Source: Nitrospirillum viridazoti CBAmc | Lineage (GTDB): Bacteria > Pseudomonadota > Alphaproteobacteria > Azospirillales > Azospirillaceae | Length of the DNA: 64,000 bases | Reading direction: 5' to 3' | NCBI RefSeq assembly: GCF_000730165.1 | Contig: NZ_CP022110.1 | Location: 2,627,501-2,691,500, forward strand | Part shown: in pieces, positions 29,701 through 37,516 of the stretch | Position numbering within the stretch: the first letter of the stretch is position 1 | Layout of the letters: every line of letters starts with the position of its first letter | The notes under the pieces: model-generated | Told to the model about the DNA's origin: nothing | Seen by the model: the letters and a program-made list of their open reading frames with translations, nothing else | The model's database searches: none | Program-made: the position numbers and the translations under genes

Positions 29701-30191
29701 CGGCCGGTGGCCCTGGAAGTGAGGGCGCGGATGGCACGCCGCTGCTGCAGGCGGTGGAGCGCAGCGGGCGGGCCAAGGGCGTCGCCTCGCGCCACGACCA
29801 GCCGGCGCCGGCCACGGGCGGCAAGCGCCGCGCCCTGCGCCTGGGCCGGGGCATGCTGTCGGGCGGGGCCAGCGGCGCCCAGACCCTGGCGCTGCTGCCT
29901 CTGATGCGCGAGCCCAACTGGACGCCGAACGGCTTGGTGCTGCTGCACCTGGCGCTGGTCAGCCAGGCCTCGCTGCAGCAGAAGATTGCAATATTGAAGG
30001 ATTTGCGCCTGTACGAAGACCTGTTCGATGCCTACCATGAGGCCGGACAGGCGGATGCGGCCGGCGACGGGGCGGGCCCAGCGGGCGGTCCAGGGGACGG
30101 TAGGGACGGAGGCTTCGCCGCCTTCCTGGAAAAGCTGGCCCCCCGCGACCTCATCCTTTCCACGCCCGCGGATCTGATCCGCCGGGCCTGA
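26724..30191 (+). CDS. Oversized GlmS-like glutamine amidotransferase / double SIS domain protein (1155 aa)
   Basis: It starts MCGIAGFLGN with Cys-2 as the expected class II glutamine amidotransferase nucleophile. About 130 extra, mostly helical residues then separate this from RGRDSAG (155-161), a motif that follows within about 30 residues in GlmS. HTRWASHG (255-262), NGDIDNY (300-306) and TTDTKVI complete the glutaminase site. A first SIS domain (about 520-690) has SQSGTTTDT and VASTKAF; a second (about 705-850) has VVGNGANKVAAEEIRIKLSEL and KKHIDLS in place of the usual KHGPLA. Some 300 further residues follow with no recognised domain. GlmS is about 610 residues, so this is nearly twice as long. 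It may make an amino sugar other than glucosamine-6-phosphate. The GAGGTGA site supports the start. An SDR gene follows after 23 bases. Confidence 0.85.
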   Translation: MCGIAGFLGNRNWTRTADLSWLEAVADRLAQASHPAAIDAALDGLVAHFTDLMAFPTHMAAVADPAAAALLTAVADRIDALETMLRSGEAARDVAVERTAERLRDYAWQLRTEVLGNIGRTLALLPDGAAATRPQHAVAWAAEQVLENLDRLEVRGRDSAGIALQITIDHRYTLDDLPAALRAGAAERLAVGDRHEGLALHALPDGRTTVRFTYKVATLIGRLGDNGAFLRARMRADAVLWAVAGHADGFSAIAHTRWASHGAISLPNCHPLNARLLNETGAGKAATALDADADAMVALNGDIDNYRALTESAIEGTGHALPTDTTTDTKVIPVLFRLEGETGNGGGNADRFLATIRRLDGSMAIILQHPADPERLQLGQKGSGQSLFVAEVNDGLIVASENYGLAPRARRSIPLAQVERGGLAVVLSTAAGEPALSARTVDDGAPASLKADVIEIFSRDIFRGRHDHFFEKEVHEAPASVRKTLAGRYRRQDRRVSFDLGPAGGTDTGPWAGLRARLADPAKPPIRRILVTGQGTAAIAAMGIEHLIRLALDKAPVTVTSAKASELSTNLDGKSLDDALVIAISQSGTTTDTNRTVDLARAAGAWIHAIVNRRNSPLVRKSDSHLFTSDGRDIEMAVASTKAFYSQVAAGKLTALCLADALGTLPAQQIHDETVALEALPQRIQEVLDDEGAIAACARAYAPRNRYWAVVGNGANKVAAEEIRIKLSELCYKSIPVDYTEDKKHIDLSTEPLTLVVANDLAPLLAQDTAKEVAIFKAHNGKPIVFAAKGETCFAPYAEAVVHLPSAGAGLDFIMATVAGHLWGFHAALAIDAESRPFREVSAVLDQALADPERPVTPVATSLAAIIDRIADGQLDAALPASYAARLAKLTSALPMLDTPGGKPERTAVITRGQDLLRLVFEETSRPIDTIRHQAKTVTVGISRPGREISPLLLSALADLGAAPADLAEPERQLLIALSTLVIGVEGGVRYHPAGGPGSEGADGTPLLQAVERSGRAKGVASRHDQPAPATGGKRRALRLGRGMLSGGASGAQTLALLPLMREPNWTPNGLVLLHLALVSQASLQQKIAILKDLRLYEDLFDAYHEAGQADAAGDGAGPAGGPGDGRDGGFAAFLEKLAPRDLILSTPADLIRRA

Positions 30192-30214
30192 ACTCGGGGT
30201 TTTGGGGAACGGCG

Positions 30215-30913
30215 ATGCAACGGGCGGGGCGTTTGGCGAACCGGACGGCGGTGGTGACGGGGGCGGCGTCCGGCCTGGGCCGGGCCGTCGCGGTCGCCCT
30301 GGCGCAGGAGGGGGCCAACGTCATCCTCCACCACCTCTTGCCCGATGAACAGGCGGCGGCCACGGAGACCGCCCGCCAGGTGCAGGCCCTGGGCCGCACC
30401 GGCATCGTCGTGCAGGCCGACATCACCCAACCGGCCGGCGCCTATACGGTGGCGGAGGCGGCCATCGCCGCCTTCGACCATGTCGACATCCTGATCAACA
30501 ACGCCGGCTTCCGCCTGAAGCAGCCCTTCGACGGCATGACGCTGGAGCTGTTCGAGGCCACCATGGCCGCCAACATGGGCGGCACCTTCCTGATGGTGCG
30601 CCATCTGCTGCCTCTGATGCGGGCGCGCAGTTATGGCCGCATCGTCACCACGGTGGATAGCACCGCCATGGAAGGGGCGCGCGGGATGACCGCCTACGGC
30701 GCCGCAGCCTCCGCCCTGCTGGGCTTCACCCGCAGCCTGGTGCATGAGTTCGGCGACAACGACATCACCGCCAACTGCGTGTGCCCGGGCCACCTGCCGC
30801 CCGACGCGGATGGCGAGGAAGAGGATTGGGCCGGCATCACCCCCGCCTATGTCTTCCTGGCCAGCGACGACGCCTATGCCATGATCGGGCAGACGCTGCG
30901 GCCCAGCCCCTGA
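30215..30913 (+). CDS. Short-chain dehydrogenase/reductase lacking the catalytic lysine
   Basis: A 232-residue SDR with an intact Rossmann cofactor site: TGAASGLGR (about 16-24) and NNAG in ILINNAGF (about 93-96). The usual catalytic motif YxxxK is YGAAA here (Tyr-161, Ala-165), read directly from TAC GGC GCC GCA GCC, so the lysine that lowers the tyrosine pKa is missing. A serine-containing strand (TTVDSTAMEG) is at the expected position. The C-terminus is short and acidic (PPDADGEEEDW). It could be a binding or regulatory SDR, or an enzyme with altered chemistry. It follows the GlmS-like gene by 23 bases with a GGGGAACGG site, so the two are likely one operon. Confidence 0.85.
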   Translation: MQRAGRLANRTAVVTGAASGLGRAVAVALAQEGANVILHHLLPDEQAAATETARQVQALGRTGIVVQADITQPAGAYTVAEAAIAAFDHVDILINNAGFRLKQPFDGMTLELFEATMAANMGGTFLMVRHLLPLMRARSYGRIVTTVDSTAMEGARGMTAYGAAASALLGFTRSLVHEFGDNDITANCVCPGHLPPDADGEEEDWAGITPAYVFLASDDAYAMIGQTLRPSP

Positions 30914-30917
30914 GGCG

Positions 30918-31790
30918 CTAGGCCGCCTTGCGGCCCGCTGTGAACACGGTGTCGCCCGGCTGGATCTGGTCGGCCGGCAGATCCGGCAAAGCGGCCAGCT
31001 TGGCATAGAGCGGGGCGAAATCCTGCGCCGTGGCCTGGAACAGCTGTTCGAAGCTGTCCAAGACGAAGTAGGTTTCCTGGTAGTCGTCGATGCGATAGCC
31101 GGTGCGCATCACCCGTTCCAGATTGAAACCCACGCGGTTGGGCTCAGGGCTTTCGATGCAGTACTGCGTCTCGCCCCGCGAGGACAGCATGCCGGCACCG
31201 TAGGCGCGCAGGCCCTGGGGCGTGTTGATCAGGCCGAATTCCACCATGTACCAGTAGAGACGGGCCAGGCGCTCCAGCCCGCCGTGGGCTTCGGCCTCGG
31301 CGCCCTTCCTGCCATAGGCCTGCAGATAGTCGGCGAAGACCGGATGCATCAGCAGGGGCACATGGCCGAAGAAGTCGTGGAACACGTCCGGTTCCACCAA
31401 ATAATCCATCTCATCCGCCCGGCGGATCCAGTTGGTTACCGGAAATCGCTTTTCGGCCAGATGGTTGAAGAAGACGTCGTTGGGCAACAGGCCGGGCACG
31501 GCCACCAGGGTCCAGCCCGTGGCCTTGTGCAGCACCTCGCTGGCGCGATCGAAATGGGGCACCCCGTCACGGGCATCCAGCCGCGCCAGGCTTTCCATGA
31601 ACTCCGGCGCGGCGTAGCGGGGCAGCAAGGCCGACTGACGCTCATACAGCGTGCGCCAGCGGGCGTGCTCCTCCGCCGTGATCTTCTCCCAGCCCTGGGG
31701 CACGGTGTAGTCGGCCGCCATGGCGCTGTAGTCGCCGCGCAGGGGGGTATCGGACTTGCCCGTGGTGTTGACCGGCGCGCTGCTGCTCAT
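30918..31790 (-). CDS. phhA: Phenylalanine 4-monooxygenase
   Basis: A 290-residue monomeric-type aromatic amino acid hydroxylase that converts phenylalanine to tyrosine using tetrahydrobiopterin, O2 and iron. The iron site is visible: both histidines in PDVFHDFFGHVPLL (about 137 and 142) and the glutamate in YWYMVEFGL (about 183). There is no N-terminal ACT regulatory domain, as in other bacterial enzymes. Start ATG has AGGGAGATGGAG upstream. An Lrp regulator gene lies directly upstream on the same strand and hppD beyond it, so it belongs to a phenylalanine/tyrosine breakdown cluster. No pterin carbinolamine dehydratase (phhB) is seen beside it. Confidence 0.96.
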   Translation of the reverse strand: MSSSAPVNTTGKSDTPLRGDYSAMAADYTVPQGWEKITAEEHARWRTLYERQSALLPRYAAPEFMESLARLDARDGVPHFDRASEVLHKATGWTLVAVPGLLPNDVFFNHLAEKRFPVTNWIRRADEMDYLVEPDVFHDFFGHVPLLMHPVFADYLQAYGRKGAEAEAHGGLERLARLYWYMVEFGLINTPQGLRAYGAGMLSSRGETQYCIESPEPNRVGFNLERVMRTGYRIDDYQETYFVLDSFEQLFQATAQDFAPLYAKLAALPDLPADQIQPGDTVFTAGRKAA

Positions 31791-31938
31791 GGCTCCATCT
31801 CCCTGGCTGGGTTTCTGGGAACCATTTTATCGCTGGATCAGCACCATTTTCTTGCGATCATGCCCCAACCTTCCCCATCTAAAACCACTTCCTGCCGTTT
31901 GAATGGACAGTTTAGCAATCTTGTGCCGGGAAGAAATT

Positions 31939-32430
31939 TCAGTCCCGCGCCAGTTCGGCCACCGACGGCAGGGGCACGGCGGTGGAGTGCTTGACCACGT
32001 CCAGCACGAAGCTGGAGCGCACGTCCTTCACCCCGGGGATCTGCAGCAGCTTTTTCATCGAGACCTCGGCGAAGGCCTCCAGGTTGCTGACCACCACCTG
32101 CACCAGATAGTCCATGGTGCCGGTCATGACGAAGCAGGACACCACCTCGGGGATTTGGCTGACCAGGCGGCGGAACACGGCGTCGCCCTCCGCGTTCTGG
32201 TCGATCTTGACCTCGACGAAGGCGACGACCCCCAGGCCTAGCAGGCGCCGGTCCAGCAGGGCGGCATAGCCCTGGATGTAGCCCTGGTCCTCCAGGTCCT
32301 TCACCCGGCGCAGGCAGGGCGAGGGCGAGAGGCCCACGGCCTCCGCCAGATCGACATTGGATAGGCGGCCGTTGCGCTGCAACGTATCCAGGATGCGCAG
32401 ATCTGCCGCGTCCAGACTGGATTTACCCAT
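31939..32430 (-). CDS. Lrp/AsnC family transcriptional regulator
   Basis: A 163-residue Lrp/AsnC regulator: helix-turn-helix domain at 1-60 (LDAADLRILDTLQRNGRLSNVDLAEAVGLSPSPCLRRVKDLE) and a RAM/AsnC effector domain at about 70-150 (VVSCFVMTGTMDYLVQVV). Members usually sense amino acids. It sits between phhA (same strand, 148 bases downstream) and divergent hppD, which points to a phenylalanine/tyrosine-responsive regulator of both, although the effector is inferred from position only. A 20-bp dyad lies in the 138-bp lrp/hppD intergenic region and is a candidate operator and autoregulatory site. Confidence 0.94.
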   Translation of the reverse strand: MGKSSLDAADLRILDTLQRNGRLSNVDLAEAVGLSPSPCLRRVKDLEDQGYIQGYAALLDRRLLGLGVVAFVEVKIDQNAEGDAVFRRLVSQIPEVVSCFVMTGTMDYLVQVVVSNLEAFAEVSMKKLLQIPGVKDVRSSFVLDVVKHSTAVPLPSVAELARD

Positions 32431-32453
32431 AGTGATGCCGCCTTAAGTGTTTC

Positions 32454-32473
32454 TTGAGCACAACGTTGCTCAA
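32454..32473. promoter_or_regulatory. Candidate Lrp operator between lrp and hppD
   Basis: TTGAGCA-CAACGT-TGCTCAA is a perfect inverted repeat with 7-bp arms. It starts 24 bases before the lrp start codon (on its strand) and is 96 bases upstream of hppD. A further half-site-like TTGAACAAA follows. Confidence 0.55.
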
Positions 32474-32568
32474 TCTTGAACAAATGCGGCAGACTTCGCA
32501 AGGAAATGCCCAGCCGCCGGGCGTATCATCAGGGGGATTGTTGCTTCTAACAGGGAGAGCGACCCGCC

Positions 32569-33708
<1,140 letters not shown>

Positions 33709-33730
33709 GGTCTGTTCCGGTAACAAAACG

Positions 33731-33765
33731 AAAGGCGGCATCCGCGATGGGTGCCGCCTTTTTTG
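33731..33765 (+). terminator. Rho-independent terminator of hppD
   Basis: AAAGGCGGCA (33731-33740) pairs with TGCCGCCTTT (33752-33761) and a TTTTTT run is included. It is 22 bases after the stop codon. Confidence 0.9.
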
Positions 33766-33798
33766 TTGGACCCTATCCCCGCCTCAGCTCTGGTGACG

Positions 33799-33826
33799 TT
33801 GACAACGCCCCCGTCTAAGCTAACGT
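33799..33826 (+). promoter_or_regulatory. Candidate sigma-70 promoter of the mazEF-type pair
   Basis: TTGACA (33799-33804), 16 bases, TAACGT (33821-33826), 36 bases before the antitoxin ATG. CGTATCGACATTGTCTCGACG just after it is dyad-like and could be the autoregulatory operator. Confidence 0.55.
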
Positions 33827-33861
33827 ATCGACATTGTCTCGACGTCACGAAAGGGCCGGAC

Positions 33862-34104
33862 ATGCGCGTGACCATAAGGAAATGGGGAAACAGCGCCTCC
33901 GTCCGCATTCCCGTGGCAGTCATGGAAGCGGTTGGGCTGGAGGTCGACGCCACAGTCGATATTCGGGAAGAGGGCAACCGCATCGTGATCGAGCCGGTGC
34001 GCAAGGACGACTACGATCTGGCGGATTTGATTGCCGGCATAACTCCGGAAAATCGCCATGTCGAAGTCGACTACGGACCATCGGTCGGCAAGGAAATCCC
34101 GTAA
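33862..34104 (+). CDS. mazE: Antitoxin, MazE/AbrB-fold
   Basis: An 80-residue protein with the SpoVT/AbrB swapped-hairpin DNA-binding fold: MRVTIRKWGNSASVRIPVAVMEAVGLEVDATVDI (1-34) is the typical MazE signature. The C-terminal half (about 45-80) is acidic and probably unfolded until bound to the toxin. It neutralises the downstream ribonuclease and represses its own promoter. The ATG at 33862 is preceded by GAAAGG. The longer frame back to 33751 overlaps the hppD terminator and is rejected. The stop overlaps the toxin start as TAATG. The pair lies between hppD and the nitrilase gene with its own promoter. Confidence 0.9.
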   Translation: MRVTIRKWGNSASVRIPVAVMEAVGLEVDATVDIREEGNRIVIEPVRKDDYDLADLIAGITPENRHVEVDYGPSVGKEIP

Positions 34105-34436
34105 TGGGCTACATCCCGGATGCCGGGGATGTCGTGTGGCTGCAATTCAACCCGCAAGCGGGACACGAGCAGGCCGGACACCGGCCGGCCGTGGTCCTAA
34201 GCCCAGCAGCCTACAATCGACGCGCCGGCTTGCTGCTGTGTTGTCCGATGACGACACAGATCAAGGGTTATCCCTTCGAAGTGCTGATCGGGCCAGACAA
34301 GAAGCAGGCGGTCTTGGCCGACCAGGTGAAAAGCCTGGACTGGCAGGCCCGACAGGCTGAGTTCAAAGGCAAGATCGACGACGCGGAGCTAGCAGAGGTT
34401 CGCCGCAAGGCCTCGGCCCTCATCGGCAAGCCGTGA
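34104..34436 (+). CDS. mazF: Toxin, MazF family endoribonuclease
   Basis: A 110-residue PemK/MazF protein, a sequence-specific mRNA interferase. MGYIPDAGDVVWLQFNPQAGHEQAGHRPAVVLSP carries the conserved GD...WL and the GHEQ-x-x-RPAVVLS segment with the catalytic Arg; CPMTTQIKGYPFEV holds the conserved Thr/Ser. Length is the family norm and nothing is disrupted, so the toxin appears intact. Its ATG overlaps the antitoxin stop by one base, giving strict translational coupling. The window shows no other toxin-antitoxin genes. Confidence 0.92.
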   Translation: MGYIPDAGDVVWLQFNPQAGHEQAGHRPAVVLSPAAYNRRAGLLLCCPMTTQIKGYPFEVLIGPDKKQAVLADQVKSLDWQARQAEFKGKIDDAELAEVRRKASALIGKP

Positions 34437-34442
34437 ATTTCT

Positions 34443-35285
34443 TCACGGCCCCTCGAACGCTCGGTCGTGCAGCAGGCTGGGCACCATGGACCGCGCCTCA
34501 TCCACCTTGGACAGGTCCAAATCGGCCACCAGCACGCCCGGCGTCTCGCCGCCGGCGTCGGCCACGACCTCGCCCCAGGGGCTGATGATCAGGGCGTGGC
34601 CGTAGGTCTGGCGGCCGCCGTCGTGGGTGCCCACCTGGGCGGGGGCCAGGACCCAGCAGCCCGTCTCGATGGCACGGGCGCGCAGCAGCACATGCCAATG
34701 GGCGCGCCCGGTGGGCACGGTGAAGGCGGACGGCACGGTGATGATACGGGCGCCGGCCTTGCCCAGGGCGCGGAACAGCTGGGGGAAGCGTACGTCGTAG
34801 CAGACGGTGAGGCCCAGCCCGCCCCAGGGGGTGTCGACCACGCGCGCGACGTCGCCGGGGCGGAAGGTGGCGCTTTCGCGATAACGCTCACCATTCGCCA
34901 GTTCCACATCGAACATGTGCAGCTTGTCGTAACGGGCCAGTACCTGGCCCGCCGGATCGATGACGAAGCAGCGGTTGGCCGCGCGGCCATCCTCGGTCAG
35001 GCAGGCCAGGGTGCCGGTCATGAGCCACAGCCCGGTTTCGGCCGCCAAGTCGCGGAAGCGGGCCAGCGCCGGGTGCGCCTCTTCCTCATAGGCGCCGGCC
35101 AGCACCCGCTCGCGGCCCTGGACCATGCGGGCCACATTCTCCGGCAGGGTGGCGAACACCGCCCCCTGGTCCTTGGCCTGGCGCAGCAGCCGGTCCGCCG
35201 CGTCCATGTTGGCCGCGATCTCCGGTCCGGCGGTCATCTGCAGGACCGCCGCGCGCAGGACACCCGAGAAAGGGGCGGCCGTCAT
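34443..35285 (-). CDS. Carbon-nitrogen hydrolase (nitrilase superfamily, Nit1/omega-amidase-like)
   Basis: A 280-residue cytoplasmic amidase of the nitrilase superfamily. The Glu-Lys-Cys triad is visible: Glu in ATLPENVARM (about 49), Lys in YDKLHMFDV (about 118) and Cys in LTVCYDVRFP (about 160). The pattern LHMFDV and AFTVPTGRAHWHVLLRARAIE matches Nit1-like enzymes, which act on deaminated glutathione or on omega-amides such as 2-oxoglutaramate. It follows grxC by two bases on the same strand, so the two are cotranscribed; this nitrilase-glutaredoxin pairing is common in Rhodospirillales and supports a role in glutathione repair. Confidence 0.9.
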   Translation of the reverse strand: MTAAPFSGVLRAAVLQMTAGPEIAANMDAADRLLRQAKDQGAVFATLPENVARMVQGRERVLAGAYEEEAHPALARFRDLAAETGLWLMTGTLACLTEDGRAANRCFVIDPAGQVLARYDKLHMFDVELANGERYRESATFRPGDVARVVDTPWGGLGLTVCYDVRFPQLFRALGKAGARIITVPSAFTVPTGRAHWHVLLRARAIETGCWVLAPAQVGTHDGGRQTYGHALIISPWGEVVADAGGETPGVLVADLDLSKVDEARSMVPSLLHDRAFEGP

Positions 35286-35287
35286 GC

Positions 35288-35569
35288 TCAGGCTGTGCCG
35301 GAGGCCAGTTGGTCCAGGCCCAGCTTGGCGTTCAACTTGCCGGCGCGGTCCAGGGCGTGGATGTCGTCGCTGCCGCCCAGGCCCTCCCCATCCACGAAAA
35401 TCTGGGGCACCGTGGTGCGGCCGTCGGCCCGCTGAATCATCTCGGGCTTGCGCGACGGGTTGGCGATGACGTCGATCTCCTCATACTGCACGCCCTTGCT
35501 GTCCAGCAGGCGCTTGGCGCGGTGGCAATAGGGGCAGTAGGGGCTGGTGTAGATTTCAACGCGGGGCAT
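35288..35569 (-). CDS. grxC: Glutaredoxin 3
   Basis: A 93-residue dithiol glutaredoxin starting MPRVEIYTSPYCPYCHRAKRLL with the CPYC active site (residues 12-15). It also has the TVPQIFVDGEGLGGSDD segment (cis-proline and glutathione-binding GG) expected of GrxC. It reduces disulfides and glutathione adducts in the cytoplasm. An excellent AGGAGT site supports the ATG at 35569; the extra frame to 35632 is not conserved in character. It is the first gene of a pair with the nitrilase and lies downstream of comF. Confidence 0.95.
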   Translation of the reverse strand: MPRVEIYTSPYCPYCHRAKRLLDSKGVQYEEIDVIANPSRKPEMIQRADGRTTVPQIFVDGEGLGGSDDIHALDRAGKLNAKLGLDQLASGTA

Positions 35570-35670
35570 GGGCCCAAACTCCTGAGGAAATGATTTACCT
35601 GAAATATTGGCGCATCGGCGGCGCAGCGCCAAGGGTGGGTGCGCAACCCAGCCCTGAATTTAGAGTGTTT

Positions 35671-36429
35671 CTAAATATCCTCCGCCTTCAGCACCCGGGC
35701 CAGGGCCAGCACCTCCACCCCCGCGGCACCCGCCCGCAACAGCACGCGGGCGCACTCCGCCACCGTGGCGCCGGTGGTGTAGACGTCGTCCACCAGTACC
35801 ACGCGCAGCCCCTTGACCGACCGGCCGGGGCGAAGGGCGAAGGCGCCGGCCACGTTGCGCGCCCGTCCCTCCCGCGACAGGCTGCCCTGGCTGGGGGTGC
35901 GGCGGCGGCGGACCAGCAGGTCGGGCGCCGCTTTCACCCCGCTGAGTGTCCCCAGCCGCGCGGCCAGCAGGGCGGCCTGGTTGTAGCGCCGGGCGAACAG
36001 GCGCCAGCGGTGCAGCGGCACCGGCGCCACGAGATCGGCCCCGGCCAGCAACTCCCCGCCGGCGCGCGCCATCCAGCCGGCGAACAGGGGGACGGCCTCC
36101 GTCCGGTCGCCATGCTTGAAGCCCAGGATCAGGGGGCGGCTGGCATCGTCGTACAGCACGGCGGCGCGCAGCCGGCCGAAGGACAAGGGCGCGGCGACAC
36201 AGATGGCACACAGGGCGTCGGCGCCCATGTCGTGAGGAAAGGGCCGGCCGCAGGCGGCGCATTGCGGCGCCGTGATGAAGCCGACACCCCGCCAGCAGGT
36301 GCCGCACAGCGTGCCGGCGGCGGCCACCGCCTCGCCACAGCCCAGGCAGCGCGGCGGCAGCACCAGGTCGAGCAGGCGTACGCCGGTGTCGCGCACCCTG
36401 GCCCCCATCACCCGCCCCCAATCGCCCAT
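35671..36429 (-). CDS. comF: ComF family phosphoribosyltransferase-like protein
   Basis: A 252-residue ComF/GntX protein. The N-terminal part has a double zinc ribbon with CLGCGEAV, LCGTCW, CAACGRPF and CAIC pairs (about 28-80). The C-terminal phosphoribosyltransferase domain ends with the PRPP loop VVLVDDVYTTGATVAECARVL (about 205-225). ComF proteins are needed for DNA uptake in naturally competent bacteria; the biochemical role is unclear, and in non-competent species the gene may serve DNA or carbon-source use. ATG at 36429 has GGAGG ten bases upstream, better than the GTG at 36453. It is divergent from the methyltransferase gene 101 bases away. Confidence 0.9.
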   Translation of the reverse strand: MGDWGRVMGARVRDTGVRLLDLVLPPRCLGCGEAVAAAGTLCGTCWRGVGFITAPQCAACGRPFPHDMGADALCAICVAAPLSFGRLRAAVLYDDASRPLILGFKHGDRTEAVPLFAGWMARAGGELLAGADLVAPVPLHRWRLFARRYNQAALLAARLGTLSGVKAAPDLLVRRRRTPSQGSLSREGRARNVAGAFALRPGRSVKGLRVVLVDDVYTTGATVAECARVLLRAGAAGVEVLALARVLKAEDI

Positions 36430-36530
36430 GCGCGCATATCCTCCGAGAAGCACGCGCCATGATAGCGCAAAGCCGCGCGCACCCCGTAAATTCCTGTTGC
36501 TCCGGCCAAGGAAGGGCCTATACCGGCCCC

Positions 36531-37448
36531 ATGAGCGACGCCGACAGCATGACCGTCTTCAACCGCCGCCGCGTGCGAGCCCATCGCGACCGGGCCGCCG
36601 CCGGATGGGACGGCTTCAATTTCCTGAAGGCCGAGGTGGTCGGCCGCCTGGTGGAACGCCTGGCCGACATCAAGCGCGAATTCCGCGTGGCCCTGGACCT
36701 GGGCTGCCATGGCGGGGAGGTGGCGCAGGCCCTGGCGGCCGTGCCCAGCATCGCCCAGGTGGTGGCGACGGACCTGTCCCCCCGCTTCGCGGTCGAGGCG
36801 GCGAAGCGCATGCCCGGCCTGCCCACGGCGGCTGCGGATGAGGAGTTCCTGCCCTTCGCCGAGGGCAGCTTCGACCTGGTGATCAGCGCCCTCAGCCTGC
36901 ATTGGGTCAACGACCTGCCGGGCGCCCTGATCCAGGTGCGCCGCGCGTTGAAGCCCGACGGCCTGTTCCTGGGCGCCATCCTGGGCGGCGAGACGCTGTT
37001 CGAGCTGCGCCGCAGCCTGATGGAGGCCGAGATGGACCTGATGGGCGGCCTGTCGCCGCGCATCAGCCCCATGGCCGAGGTGCGCGACGCCGGCGGCCTG
37101 CTGCAGCGCGCCGGCTTCGCCCTGCCGGTGGTGGACAGCGACATGCTGACCGTCAGCTACCCCCACGCGTTCCGCCTGATCCAGGACCTGCGCGGCATGG
37201 GCGAGACCAACGCCGTGCTGGACAGCCGCAAGGGCGTCAGCCCCAGCGACCTGTTCACCCGGGCCGCCGAACGCTACCAGGACCTGTACCCCGATGGCGA
37301 GGGCGGCATCGAGGCCAGCTTCCAGGTGCTGTACCTGGCCGGCTGGGCCCCCGACGAAAGCCAGCAGAAGCCCCTGCGCCGCGGGAGCGCCAAGCTGCGC
37401 CTGGCGGACGCCTTGGGCACGGAAGAGATCAACCCGCTGAAGAACTGA
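36531..37448 (+). CDS. NDUFAF5-like class I SAM-dependent methyltransferase
   Basis: A 305-residue protein beginning MSDADSMTVFNRRRVRAHRDRAAAGWDGFNFLKAEV, a signature of bacterial relatives of NDUFAF5, which hydroxylates an arginine of a complex I subunit during assembly in mitochondria. The SAM-binding motif I is ALDLGCHGGEV (about 54-64), with SFDLVISALSLHWVNDLPG as motif II-III. Bacterial members are often annotated as BioC-like, but no biotin genes are near. The ATG at 36531 is chosen because upstream residues are not family-like. In alphaproteobacteria it commonly neighbours comF, as here. Confidence 0.85.
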   Translation: MSDADSMTVFNRRRVRAHRDRAAAGWDGFNFLKAEVVGRLVERLADIKREFRVALDLGCHGGEVAQALAAVPSIAQVVATDLSPRFAVEAAKRMPGLPTAAADEEFLPFAEGSFDLVISALSLHWVNDLPGALIQVRRALKPDGLFLGAILGGETLFELRRSLMEAEMDLMGGLSPRISPMAEVRDAGGLLQRAGFALPVVDSDMLTVSYPHAFRLIQDLRGMGETNAVLDSRKGVSPSDLFTRAAERYQDLYPDGEGGIEASFQVLYLAGWAPDESQQKPLRRGSAKLRLADALGTEEINPLKN

Positions 37449-37516
37449 TCGAGATCCCGCAAGGGCGGGGCCGCGCGCCGGCCGTCGGCGCGCGGCTTGC
37501 CGTTCCATGACCGGCC

